This document shows, one piece after another, positions 6,051-12,848 of a stretch of DNA of 12,848 bases. The first letter of the stretch is position 1. The number at the start of each line of letters is the position of its first letter. The stretch lies in NCBI GenBank assembly GCA_900772675.1, contig CAAGRM010000243.1, positions 1 to 12,848 on the forward strand, given 5' to 3'. The notes beneath the pieces are model-generated. The model saw only the letters and a list, made by a program, of their open reading frames with translations, had not been told where the DNA came from and ran no database searches. The position numbers and the translations under genes were made by a program. The DNA comes from Lachnospiraceae bacterium (GTDB taxonomy: Bacteria > Bacillota > Clostridia > Lachnospirales > Lachnospiraceae).

Positions 6051-8588
6051 TTACGCCTTCGCCGCCTCTTCCATCAGCCGCAGCATCAGCCCAACACTGC
6101 CGACATTGTATCCGGCATATGCGCGTCCGCCGATATTTCCCGGCAGAACAAGGATCAGAAGCGGAAGCTTTTCTGCATCAATTCCCATTTTTTCGGCGAT
6201 GACCGGTGCATCGTCCGCCGGGTCAAGGTAGAGGGACATGTTGTGGATCGCCGCGCGGGCTTTCCGGAATGTTGCATTTTCCAAATCAGCCTTTGTGCGA
6301 AGCACGGCAGCCATAGCAGCGTCTTTTGCATTCCACTTTTCTGCGATCTCGATCAGTTCGTTCAGAACATGTTCTGTCGGCTCCTCGCCGGTTCCGAGAA
6401 ATGCCAGCAGAATCGGACCGTCTTTTGTGAGATCATTCAACGTACAATCCGTTCCGTCCAGATCCTCCAGCCGGATTTTGGGCAGTTCGATGTGCTCTAA
6501 CAGCTCGCCCAGCTCTTTTTTCACGGTTTCCAGATAAATCTCTTTTGCTTCTCCCGCCTTCAGCTCAAACACGCGGTATGCCGCATGCTGGTCACCGTTC
6601 GGCATACGCATACTTGTAATCAGACGATAGCAGCCCGGCTCCAGGGTCAGAGCCAGTGTTTTGCCATCGAATGCAGTGTCTTCGTAATTCAGCGTCTCAA
6701 ACACCGTTCCGTTCCACTTTCCGATGGTCCACGTCTGATAGTATTTCCATGTGCTTCCATCCTCCGCATTCAGTGTCAGAACCGCACTTTCCGTTTCCTC
6801 CATCAAAACAGCTGCTTCTGTTTCCACACTGTGGAATTCCCCATCACGGTAATACTCCGGCTCCAGTGTCACCGGATTCAGTCTTGCCGCTACATTGAGG
6901 CTCCGGCAGATTGCCACGAACAGAATCTTCTGTGCCAGCGGACTTCCCTGTTTCATGGTAAGGACGCCGACCGGCGTTGCCATGATTGTGCCATACTCTT
7001 CTTCTGGATGGAAGGTAATATTCTTCTTAAGATAATCCAGGATCCGTTCCGGCTGCTCCGCAAAGCTGTGTTTTGTCTCTTCCTCAAAAAATTCGCGGAT
7101 CATGCTCCGATACGGCGTCAGCTCCTCGAGGAAAATACGCGGGCAAAGAAGATCCTTCCTGAAAATCTCCTCCGGCAGATCCCCCTGCTCGCAGTCGAGA
7201 TGATCCTCTAAAACGGATGCCTTCAAGTCCTTCGCATCCTTTAAAGCCAGCGAAAACAGCAGCTTCTTCCGGTTCGGATTTTCATCTTTGGAAAGGAATG
7301 CATAAATTTCCCCAAAATTCTCTCCTGACCGACGGAAAATCTCTTCCGCTTCCGGATACGCAGCAGCCTTTTTCTCATCAAAGCATGCTGCGAACCGTGC
7401 CTTCCGAAGCCGTTCCGCCTCTGCCATCCGTGCCGCATTGCGCTCCTTCTGCTCCTTCGTGGCAACGACATTCCGTACCGGCACTTCCTTCGGTGCCCGG
7501 ATTTCCAGCGTCTGCCACGTATCATCCGCTGACGGAACCGCCTCTTCCTGCAGCACCAGTTCCAGCGAATCTTCCTCCTCTATCCTCATCATGGCTTCCG
7601 CCCGGCGTATTCCGTCAAATGCCCGTACCCGGATATCGCCAAGGCCAAGTGTCATCCGAACTTCTCCGTCCGCATCCGCAATCATCACTGCAGCCGGGAA
7701 AAACTCTGCCATATTCAGGATTTCAACCGCAATATGCGCTCCTGCAGCCGGTTTTCCATTCTCATCCTTCACAAGAATCTTCACCAGCTTCGTTCTGCCA
7801 TAAAAATCTGTATGGTTAAAGTAGTACAGCGCCCCTTCTTTTCCAAGATACTCCTCGTTACTCTCCTTTACATAATCCGAGAAGTTCCGCGTATGAATCA
7901 GAATTGCCCGATTCGCCGGACCGGAGAACCAGCCGGTATCCAGCACTTCTTCCGGCTCACAGGCGCCAAGGAAATGCCACTCGCCGTCCACAAACACCTC
8001 AACCCAGGCATGATTGTCATCACAGTGCGCCCATCTTGGTGTATAGACCTGTCGCGCCGCAATACCGACACTCCGATACGCCGTAACTGCAAACGTTGAC
8101 TCCTCGCCGCAGCGTCCCTTTCCACTCCGATACATTGTCATCGGAGATGCTGTTCTGCTGTCCGTTGCCTCATACGTTGCATGCTCCGCACACCAGTAAT
8201 TAATCTCCAGAATTGCCTCCCAAAGACTCATTCCGGCCACACGCCCCATAATCTGCTCGTAAAAAAACGGTCTGCAGTCCGTAATATCCTCGGAATTGAT
8301 CCGGTCATACAGCACATAATTTACAAACACATCCTCCGGCAGTTCCTTACACCATGCCACCTTCTCCCGCAGCATCAGCGCATGCTTCACGTACGAAAGA
8401 AAAAGATCAAATCCATATTCTCCCGCATCCCTTACCGGCATCGTACCATACAGAAACTTCATCAGCACAGCCTCTTCTTCACTGCACTGTTTCAATTTTT
8501 CTTCGATAACAGGCATCACCGGAGCCAGAAGCTCTCTCCGTCCCTCAAATTTTTCCGTTGCATATTTTTTCAAATTTTCTGAGATCAT
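6051..8588 (-). CDS. Multidomain transglutaminase-fold protein with degenerate second core and redoxin-like C-terminus
   Basis: An 845-residue protein without signal peptide, so probably cytoplasmic. Residues about 60-240 form a transglutaminase-like core: GRCGEES (Cys160), then SVGIAARQVY, DDNHAWVEV (His193), and WHFLGACEPEE with a GW downstream. The usual third acid appears to be replaced by Gly208, with Glu211 or Glu213 nearby. Residues about 265-350 look like a carboxypeptidase-regulatory-like beta domain. A charged helical stretch (375-400) follows. Residues about 480-590 resemble a second transglutaminase core (ICRSLNVAARLNP), but the nucleophile position is Ser549 in KQGSP. A beta-rich segment (615-690) leads to a thioredoxin/redoxin-like domain (700-845: LPKIRLEDLDG...ILLAFLGTG), lacking CxxC. 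The ATG at 8588 is preferred; the open frame extends to 8663 only through a hairpin-bearing spacer. It lies 153 bp downstream of the GH18 gene and is probably the last gene of the glycan operon. Protease, amidase or peptide:N-glycanase activity are all possible. Confidence 0.85.
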   Translation of the reverse strand: MISENLKKYATEKFEGRRELLAPVMPVIEEKLKQCSEEEAVLMKFLYGTMPVRDAGEYGFDLFLSYVKHALMLREKVAWCKELPEDVFVNYVLYDRINSEDITDCRPFFYEQIMGRVAGMSLWEAILEINYWCAEHATYEATDSRTASPMTMYRSGKGRCGEESTFAVTAYRSVGIAARQVYTPRWAHCDDNHAWVEVFVDGEWHFLGACEPEEVLDTGWFSGPANRAILIHTRNFSDYVKESNEEYLGKEGALYYFNHTDFYGRTKLVKILVKDENGKPAAGAHIAVEILNMAEFFPAAVMIADADGEVRMTLGLGDIRVRAFDGIRRAEAMMRIEEEDSLELVLQEEAVPSADDTWQTLEIRAPKEVPVRNVVATKEQKERNAARMAEAERLRKARFAACFDEKKAAAYPEAEEIFRRSGENFGEIYAFLSKDENPNRKKLLFSLALKDAKDLKASVLEDHLDCEQGDLPEEIFRKDLLCPRIFLEELTPYRSMIREFFEEETKHSFAEQPERILDYLKKNITFHPEEEYGTIMATPVGVLTMKQGSPLAQKILFVAICRSLNVAARLNPVTLEPEYYRDGEFHSVETEAAVLMEETESAVLTLNAEDGSTWKYYQTWTIGKWNGTVFETLNYEDTAFDGKTLALTLEPGCYRLITSMRMPNGDQHAAYRVFELKAGEAKEIYLETVKKELGELLEHIELPKIRLEDLDGTDCTLNDLTKDGPILLAFLGTGEEPTEHVLNELIEIAEKWNAKDAAMAAVLRTKADLENATFRKARAAIHNMSLYLDPADDAPVIAEKMGIDAEKLPLLILVLPGNIGGRAYAGYNVGSVGLMLRLMEEAAKA

Positions 8589-8661
8589 GATTCTATCTAT
8601 CCCTTTCTCTTTTTTCCTATCCGTCTCCACAACGTACATCCGCCCACCGGCGGCAGACGCC

Positions 8662-8721
8662 ATGTGAAAAAGGATTCCTTGCGATTTTTCAGGAACACCG
8701 GAGTGAGGAGCCTTTTCACAT
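8662..8721. repeat. Imperfect long inverted repeat in the GH18/transglutaminase intergenic spacer
   Basis: ATGTGAAAAAGG (8662-8673) pairs with CCTTTTCACAT (8711-8721) with one bulged A. Inside, TTCCT (8675-8679) pairs with AGGAA (8691-8695). The element fills much of the 153-bp gap between the GH18 stop (8742) and the transglutaminase-fold ATG (8588). It lacks a U-tract, so it is not a standard terminator. It may be an mRNA-processing or stabilising hairpin, or a dispersed intergenic repeat. Confidence 0.55.
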
Positions 8722-8741
8722 ACCGGCTGTGGGTCACTACG

Positions 8742-9755
8742 CTACATGTTTTTCTTTATAAATGAAAGTAATTCTCCGCTGGGATCGCATTTATACTCCC
8801 AGAACATAATGCCTCCCATACCCTTTTCTTTCAGGTACGCAATTTTCACACCCAGTGACTCGCAGTCCTCATAGCTGATAAATGTCTCCCCGTCAAACAG
8901 ATACGGCACCTTCGCCTGCTCATCCCAATACCGGATAAATCCCCTCTTTCCGATCCAGCTCTCTTGGAGCTCGCCGTAGTCACCGCCATATCCTCCAACC
9001 GTCTCTGCTTCCATTCCAAGCCCGTTGCGGCATCCGGCGCCTTTTACTCCATCCCATTTTCTGGAATAAAACGGTACGCCAAGGATCAGCTTCTCCATTG
9101 GAACGCCTGCATTTGCAAAACCGTTCACTGCCTTCTCCACACATGCGTCAAACAGGTTTCCCTCACTGTGATACAGCGCCGCATGATGTCCCGTCACCTT
9201 CTGGAAACCGCCCTGCAGATCATACGTCATCAGTTGCACATAATCCAGATACCGGGAGGCCTCCTTCATATCTGTCTGCAGTGCAAAATAAACATCTCCG
9301 CCGACTGCTGTCGTTACAAGCATGCCTTTTCTGTACGCATCCAGTGTCTTCCGAAGCTCCGCCAGAAGCAGCGTATAATTCTCTTTATCCGATCTGTCCG
9401 ACGCAATTCCTGCCAGCGATGTGCCCGGATACTCCCAGTCAATGTCAATACCGTCCAGACCATACTCCTTCACAATTGCAAGTGCACTCGCAGCAAACCG
9501 CTCTCTTCCCTCTTTTGTTCTCGCCGACTGGGAAAAGCCGTCTGCTCCCCAGCCTCCTACGGACAATACAATCTTCAGCTCCGGGTTGCTTTTCCGAATG
9601 GATACTATTCCATCCCGTGCATCCTTTGCATCCCATACAACTTCTCCGTCCCGGATCAGACCAAATGCAATATTGATCACGGTAAGTGCCCGCACATCCT
9701 CTTCTCGCATATGATTTAAATCCGCCGTATTTACATAGCCAATTATTCTCTTCAT
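8742..9755 (-). CDS. GH18 family glycosidase (chitinase-like or endo-beta-N-acetylglucosaminidase), intracellular
   Basis: A 337-residue protein spanning a single GH18 TIM barrel. Strand motifs are clear: KIVLSVGGWG (61-70), the catalytic DGIDIDWEYP (101-110; DxxDxDxE with Glu108 as acid/base, Asp106 assisting the substrate N-acetyl group), QLMTYDLQG (Met176, Tyr178, Asp179) and a final GGIMFWEY with the conserved Trp. Family enzymes cleave beta-1,4 GlcNAc linkages in chitin-type chains or the chitobiose core of N-glycans by substrate-assisted catalysis. There is no signal peptide or carbohydrate-binding module, so the substrate should be an imported oligosaccharide. The ATG at 9755 has GAGGAG 8 nt upstream, in the 27-bp gap after the fucosidase gene, so it is in an operon with it. 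Whether it is a chitinase or an endoglycosidase cannot be decided here. Confidence 0.93.
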   Translation of the reverse strand: MKRIIGYVNTADLNHMREEDVRALTVINIAFGLIRDGEVVWDAKDARDGIVSIRKSNPELKIVLSVGGWGADGFSQSARTKEGRERFAASALAIVKEYGLDGIDIDWEYPGTSLAGIASDRSDKENYTLLLAELRKTLDAYRKGMLVTTAVGGDVYFALQTDMKEASRYLDYVQLMTYDLQGGFQKVTGHHAALYHSEGNLFDACVEKAVNGFANAGVPMEKLILGVPFYSRKWDGVKGAGCRNGLGMEAETVGGYGGDYGELQESWIGKRGFIRYWDEQAKVPYLFDGETFISYEDCESLGVKIAYLKEKGMGGIMFWEYKCDPSGELLSFIKKNM

Positions 9756-9782
9756 CTCATAAGCTCCTCTGTCCGAATCGTT

Positions 9783-11072
9783 TTACTCATTAAAGGTTAC
9801 GACTTCCCCGTGTCCCAGATTGTAGGTGATCTCATCCTCAAGCTCCACCTTCACAACCGTTGCAAACGGATGAATGCTCATCTCTCCGGCCCAGATCCAG
9901 AGCGTTCCCGGAATGCCGCTCCATGGAAGTGAACCTGTATAGGAGAACCGAAGCTCCTCTCCCGTATGCAGAACCGTCACCTTCTTCACCGGTGTCTTAA
10001 TGCCTTTCACGCACAACGTCTCCTGTGGCTTATCATAGACGAAAAGATACATCGTCTTCTTATCCGCCGAAATCGTGCTTCCACCGAGGAAATGATTATA
10101 ATCCAGTCCTTTTTCCGTTCCAAATACCGCTTCCTCGTGGTCATGAATCCATCCGCCGAGATCCAGCAGCACCTTCTCCTGACGCGCATCGAGCGTTCCG
10201 TCCTCTTTCGGTCCGATGTCCAGCAGCATTCTTCCGCCGAGGGTAATACAGTCGCAGAACATGCGCACGATCTGGCCGCTGCTCTTGTAATCATTGTCCG
10301 ATGGACGATATCCCCAGGAATCGTTGATTGTCGTGCAGAATTCCCACTCGCCTTTCGGTCCGTACAGCGGGATTCCCTGCTCCGGTGTCTCATAATCTCC
10401 ATAGCCCTGCATTCTCGAATTCAATACAACGTTCGGATTCAGGGTATGCAGATATTCCCTGAATTCCGGCATCTTCCACTGTGCCGCGCTCCGTTCCCAG
10501 TCACCATCAAACCATAAAAGATCCACCGTTCCGTAATTCGACATCAGTTCTTTTAGCTGATGATTGTTGAATTCCAGAAACTCCTGCCATTTCTCCGGCT
10601 CCTCCTCTTTTCCGGCCGGGGAACCATAGATATCGTTCAAACAGTCTTCTTTTTTCATTCCTTCCGGGTAAACCGTGCGATACCGCGGATCCGACCAGTC
10701 GATCAGCGAATAATAAAGGCCGACTTTCAGACCTGCCTCACGCATGGCAGCTGTATACTCTTTTACCAGGTCGCGCGCTGCCGGTGTTTTCTTCACAACA
10801 CTTAAATCACTGTATCCGGTATCAAACAGTGCCACGCCGTCATGGTGCTTTGCTGTCATAACCACGTACTGCGCACCTGCTTTTTGAAACAGCTCCGCCC
10901 ATTTTTTTGCATCAAACTTTGATGCCGTAAAGCCTTCACACTGTTTCATGTAATCTTCATAAGAGATATTTCCGTTGTGGAACGACCATGACTCCGACAC
11001 ATCACCCACCGCATAAATCCCATAATGGATAAAAATGCCCAGCTTCGCGTTCCGAAACCAGTCCTGCATCAT
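9783..11072 (-). CDS. GH29 alpha-L-fucosidase, intracellular
   Basis: A 429-residue protein that would hydrolyse terminal alpha-L-fucose by a retaining mechanism. Family signatures are present: KLGIFIHYGIYAV (10-22), MTAKHHDGVALFDT (72-85), VGLYYSLIDW (117-126), the nucleophile segment VDLLWFDGDW (Asp189), and GEWEFCTTINDSWGY (241-255), whose Glu residues are candidates for the acid/base. GGRMLLDIGPKEDGT (279-293) is also typical. A short beta-rich C-terminal domain follows (about 325-429). I chose the ATG at 11072 because AAGGAGG lies 11 nt upstream; the frame stays open to 11264, but this extension crosses the promoter and enters the preceding terminator. No signal peptide is present with this start, so the enzyme should be cytoplasmic. 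It is first in the operon with the GH18 gene and next to a sugar-binding protein gene. Confidence 0.94.
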   Translation of the reverse strand: MMQDWFRNAKLGIFIHYGIYAVGDVSESWSFHNGNISYEDYMKQCEGFTASKFDAKKWAELFQKAGAQYVVMTAKHHDGVALFDTGYSDLSVVKKTPAARDLVKEYTAAMREAGLKVGLYYSLIDWSDPRYRTVYPEGMKKEDCLNDIYGSPAGKEEEPEKWQEFLEFNNHQLKELMSNYGTVDLLWFDGDWERSAAQWKMPEFREYLHTLNPNVVLNSRMQGYGDYETPEQGIPLYGPKGEWEFCTTINDSWGYRPSDNDYKSSGQIVRMFCDCITLGGRMLLDIGPKEDGTLDARQEKVLLDLGGWIHDHEEAVFGTEKGLDYNHFLGGSTISADKKTMYLFVYDKPQETLCVKGIKTPVKKVTVLHTGEELRFSYTGSLPWSGIPGTLWIWAGEMSIHPFATVVKVELEDEITYNLGHGEVVTFNE

Positions 11073-11196
11073 ATCTTCCAGATCCTCCTTTTTTTTGTAC
11101 TCCCGAATTCTTTTCTGTTCCCGTAAAAGTAAAGAAAAAAAGACTCCGGGCATAGCTTTTTTATCCGATCTAATTACCCCTTTATTGTTTCTTCCT

Positions 11197-11205
11197 ATTA
11201 TATCA
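11197..11205 (-). promoter_or_regulatory. Extended -10 promoter of the fucosidase operon
   Basis: Minus strand TGATATAAT (11205-11197) contains a perfect TATAAT preceded by TGN, an extended -10 element. The -35 region is only T-rich, as is common for extended -10 promoters. Initiation near 11190 gives a leader of about 118 nt before the ATG at 11072; I see no catabolite-repression (cre-like) site in it. Confidence 0.6.
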
Positions 11206-11221
11206 GTTCTTGCCCAAAAAG

Positions 11222-11258
11222 AAAGGCATATTACCGTTTTACACTGTAATATGCCTTT
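11222..11258 (-). terminator. Rho-independent terminator after the solute-binding protein gene
   Basis: AAAGGCATATTAC (11222-11234) pairs perfectly over 13 bp with GTAATATGCCTTT (11246-11258), with an 11-base loop. On the minus strand the stem is followed by a T-rich tract (TTTCTTTTT). It separates the transporter unit from the fucosidase promoter 17 bp further on. Confidence 0.88.
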
Positions 11259-11268
11259 TTTCACGCCA

Positions 11269-11293
11269 CAGGAAATATCGTTACCTTTTCCTG
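11269..11293 (-). other. Stem-loop immediately after the solute-binding protein stop codon
   Basis: CAGGAAA (11269-11275) and TTTCCTG (11287-11293) form a perfect 7-bp stem with an 11-base loop, one base after the stop codon of the binding-protein gene (11295-11297) and before the terminator hairpin. It has no U-tract of its own. A protective 3' hairpin for an abundant binding-protein mRNA is a plausible role. Confidence 0.5.
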
Positions 11294-11294
11294 T

Positions 11295-12848
11295 TTATTT
11301 CGCGATTTCCTCGATACCCTGAGTTGCTACCCAGTCCTCAAGTCCCAGAGAGTACATACCGTCTACATAAGCCTGCCAGTCAGCATCGTTGTCGATGTCA
11401 AGCTCGCCGCATACGAACTGTGCCTGCTGCTGCTCAAAGAAATCTTTGATTGCCGTGTTCGTATCAGAGAAGGTATCAATCTTATCCAGGTCAATCCAGT
11501 AGGACGGAATAATCTCTTTGGTCAGATTTGCCTCATAAGCTTCCTCTGTCGCTTTTTTCTCATCGTACATCGGATGCTCTTCTACAAACTCGAAGTCTGC
11601 CGGCAGATATTTCGGCAGAGACTGCGGCCACAGATTGCTCCAGGAATATTTTTCCTGATCTTCCTCAGACAGTGTGGTGGTGTCAACCGCATGGTATCCG
11701 TCATCCTCTTTGTTTACAATCACACCAACCGGTCCTCTGTTGCAGCCGATGCCGTTCTCCAGTGCGAATGCATTGTCAAACCAGCGGCAGATGATTTCCG
11801 GATGCTCTGCCTTGTTTGTGATGACAGCCTGGGTTCTGTATACGCTGAAGCCTTCCGTATCGCGCAGCCAGATTCCGCCTTTGTCTGTATTCAGAACAGG
11901 CATGGAATCGAAATCGCCTCTTTCCTCTGCATCCGGGATTCCGGTAAACTCTCTGCTTCCGTATGCGATGGAAACGCCGTACAGATCCTGATTTCCTTTA
12001 CCTTCCCATGTGGAGCTGTCCTGTGTGTAAAGCTCTACGTCTACGAGTCCATCTGCATACAGTTTGTGGAACCAGGAAAGAAACTCACGATACGTATCGC
12101 TGACACCGCCGTAAACAACCTTTTCATCCTGGATTGCAATACCAAGTTTGTTCATCGGAAGTCCGAAGTAACCGGCCATAGCCTCGATATGTTTGTTGTT
12201 CGGGTCTGTAGAGAACGGGATTTCATCGGAAGCGTCGCCGTTGCCGTTTGCATCCTGCTCTTTGAATGCTTTTAAAACTGCCTCAAACTCGTCTGTAGTG
12301 GTCGGCATGCTCATACCAACATTTTCCAGCCATTTCGTATTGATATATGGGCTGTATCCAACGGTTGTATCGGCGCATACGTACGGAATCGTGTAGATGT
12401 GTCCGTCCGGTGCTGTCATTTTCTCTCTTACACCCGGCAGATCCAGGATAGCAGAAATGTTCGGGCAGTATTTCTCAAAATAATCTTCCAGCGGAATGAA
12501 TACGCCCTGGTTTACACCATAGGTGAGGATTGCATTATCGCTTAAGGTCCATCCGCCGATCACATCCGCGTAATCTCCGGAGTTCAGATCCAGATTCAGT
12601 CTCTCCGTTGCTGTTTCGTATGGATAAATTTTCAGGTCAACGTCTACATTGGTCTGTTTTTTGAACTCATCGAGCATGATAAACTCGCCGGATTCGCTGG
12701 AATCATCGCAGAAGATAGAGAAGGTGTAATCTCCCTCATCTACCAGCGGAAGACCTTCCTGATACATAATGCCATTTACTTTTCCATCCTCATCCACGGT
12801 GTCGTTTGCTGCGGATGCTCCAGAAGTACTCTTTGCCGAGCTGCTTCC
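11295..12848 (-). CDS. Sugar ABC transporter solute-binding lipoprotein (LplA/YtcQ-like), 5' end off the window
   Basis: A partial gene; 517 residues of the mature part are present and the frame runs open to the right edge. The first residues (GSSSAKSTSGASAANDT...) are the low-complexity Ser/Ala/Thr linker that normally follows a lipobox cysteine, so the signal peptide lies just outside the window; a GTG at 12797 is internal, not the start. The fold is that of a large family-1 extracellular solute-binding protein: an N-terminal beta-alpha lobe (FSIFCDDSS...), SGDYADVIGGW, DGHIYTIPY (sugar-binding proteins often carry G.xYxiPy here) and the C-terminal Trp-rich lobe. The EF-hand-like loop DANGNGDASDE (about 12222-12254) probably binds Ca2+, as in LplA-type relatives. 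The ligand is expected to be an oligosaccharide. Permease genes would lie upstream, beyond the window. The gene ends in two hairpins. Confidence 0.92.
   Translation of the reverse strand, partial: GSSSAKSTSGASAANDTVDEDGKVNGIMYQEGLPLVDEGDYTFSIFCDDSSESGEFIMLDEFKKQTNVDVDLKIYPYETATERLNLDLNSGDYADVIGGWTLSDNAILTYGVNQGVFIPLEDYFEKYCPNISAILDLPGVREKMTAPDGHIYTIPYVCADTTVGYSPYINTKWLENVGMSMPTTTDEFEAVLKAFKEQDANGNGDASDEIPFSTDPNNKHIEAMAGYFGLPMNKLGIAIQDEKVVYGGVSDTYREFLSWFHKLYADGLVDVELYTQDSSTWEGKGNQDLYGVSIAYGSREFTGIPDAEERGDFDSMPVLNTDKGGIWLRDTEGFSVYRTQAVITNKAEHPEIICRWFDNAFALENGIGCNRGPVGVIVNKEDDGYHAVDTTTLSEEDQEKYSWSNLWPQSLPKYLPADFEFVEEHPMYDEKKATEEAYEANLTKEIIPSYWIDLDKIDTFSDTNTAIKDFFEQQQAQFVCGELDIDNDADWQAYVDGMYSLGLEDWVATQGIEEIAK

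Noticed and set aside
6585..7819. Long plus-strand open frames opposite the transglutaminase-fold gene
   Set aside because: They are antisense shadows with Pro/Ser/His-rich, low-information translations; the minus-strand frame has clear domains throughout.
8589..8663. Extension of the transglutaminase-fold protein to a start at 8663
   Set aside because: It begins at a non-ATG codon within an arm of the intergenic hairpin, has no good ribosome binding site, and its composition is not protein-like.
8964..9719. A 251-codon plus-strand open frame opposite the GH18 gene
   Set aside because: The GH18 motifs on the minus strand explain this DNA; the plus translation shows no recognisable domain and no ribosome binding site.
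11073..11264. A 64-residue N-terminal extension of the fucosidase, with a slightly hydrophobic patch that could be mistaken for a signal peptide
   Set aside because: It crosses the extended -10 promoter and enters the preceding terminator, has no ribosome binding site, and AAGGAGG points to the ATG at 11072.
12222..12254. EF-hand/dockerin-like DANGNGDASDE loop suggesting a cellulosomal dockerin
   Set aside because: There is only one loop, in the middle of a solute-binding protein; such Ca2+ loops are common in LplA-type binding proteins.
11574..12275. A 233-codon plus-strand open frame opposite the solute-binding protein gene
   Set aside because: Shadow frame; cysteine- and phenylalanine-rich with no family likeness, whereas the minus frame is a full binding-protein fold.
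1..12848. CRISPR array, tRNA/rRNA, insertion sequence, prophage or toxin-antitoxin genes
   Set aside because: On reading both strands I saw no regularly spaced repeats, no tRNA-like cloverleaf sequence, and no transposase, integrase or phage-type proteins.

Overview
The window reads as chromosomal DNA of a low-to-mid GC Firmicute, most likely a gut Clostridia of the Lachnospiraceae type. This is inferred from protein style, strong AGGAGG-type ribosome binding sites, short U-tract terminators and gene content, not from a marker gene. Nearly everything lies on the minus strand; one two-gene unit (5108-5939) is on the plus strand. I see no tRNA, rRNA, CRISPR, transposase or phage gene.

Layout from left to right. 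(1) Positions 1-2646: a minus-strand unit with its own promoter (2618-2646). It encodes an M18 metallo-aminopeptidase and then a CNNM/CorC-type membrane protein with CBS domains, which starts at TTG and runs off the left edge. (2) Positions 2666-4871: a tightly packed minus-strand cassette of a membrane-anchored zinc-ribbon protein, a DUF5685-type protein with a CxxC motif and two Asp-rich motifs, and a J-domain protein with a TPR-like middle and an extremely cysteine-rich tail. A terminator at 2666-2710 closes it. A pair of interleaved inverted repeats lies between the J-domain stop and that terminator. (3) Positions 4804-5107: a divergent intergenic region. (4) Positions 5108-5939: a small two-TM protein that overlaps, and is probably translationally coupled to, a HAD-family hydrolase. 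A perfect bidirectional terminator (5989-6021) separates this unit from the convergent genes on its right. (5) Positions 6051-11205: a probable minus-strand glycan operon read in the order GH29 alpha-L-fucosidase, GH18 glycosidase, large multidomain transglutaminase-fold protein. It starts at an extended -10 promoter (11197-11205). (6) Positions 11222-12848: the 3' part of an LplA/YtcQ-like sugar ABC transporter solute-binding lipoprotein, followed by two hairpins, the second a clear terminator.

How the genes may work together: the solute-binding protein would capture an oligosaccharide outside the cell. The fucosidase and GH18 enzyme lack signal peptides and would act on it inside. The transglutaminase-fold protein, also without a signal peptide, has a GRCGE active-site motif and a following CE...GW pattern resembling cytoplasmic peptide:N-glycanase. 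This raises the hypothesis of an intracellular pathway for fucosylated N-glycan or glyco-asparagine fragments. The zinc-ribbon/DUF5685/J-domain cassette is the second candidate for an undescribed system: the DUF5685 member carries paired Asp-rich motifs reminiscent of squalene/phytoene-synthase-like enzymes.
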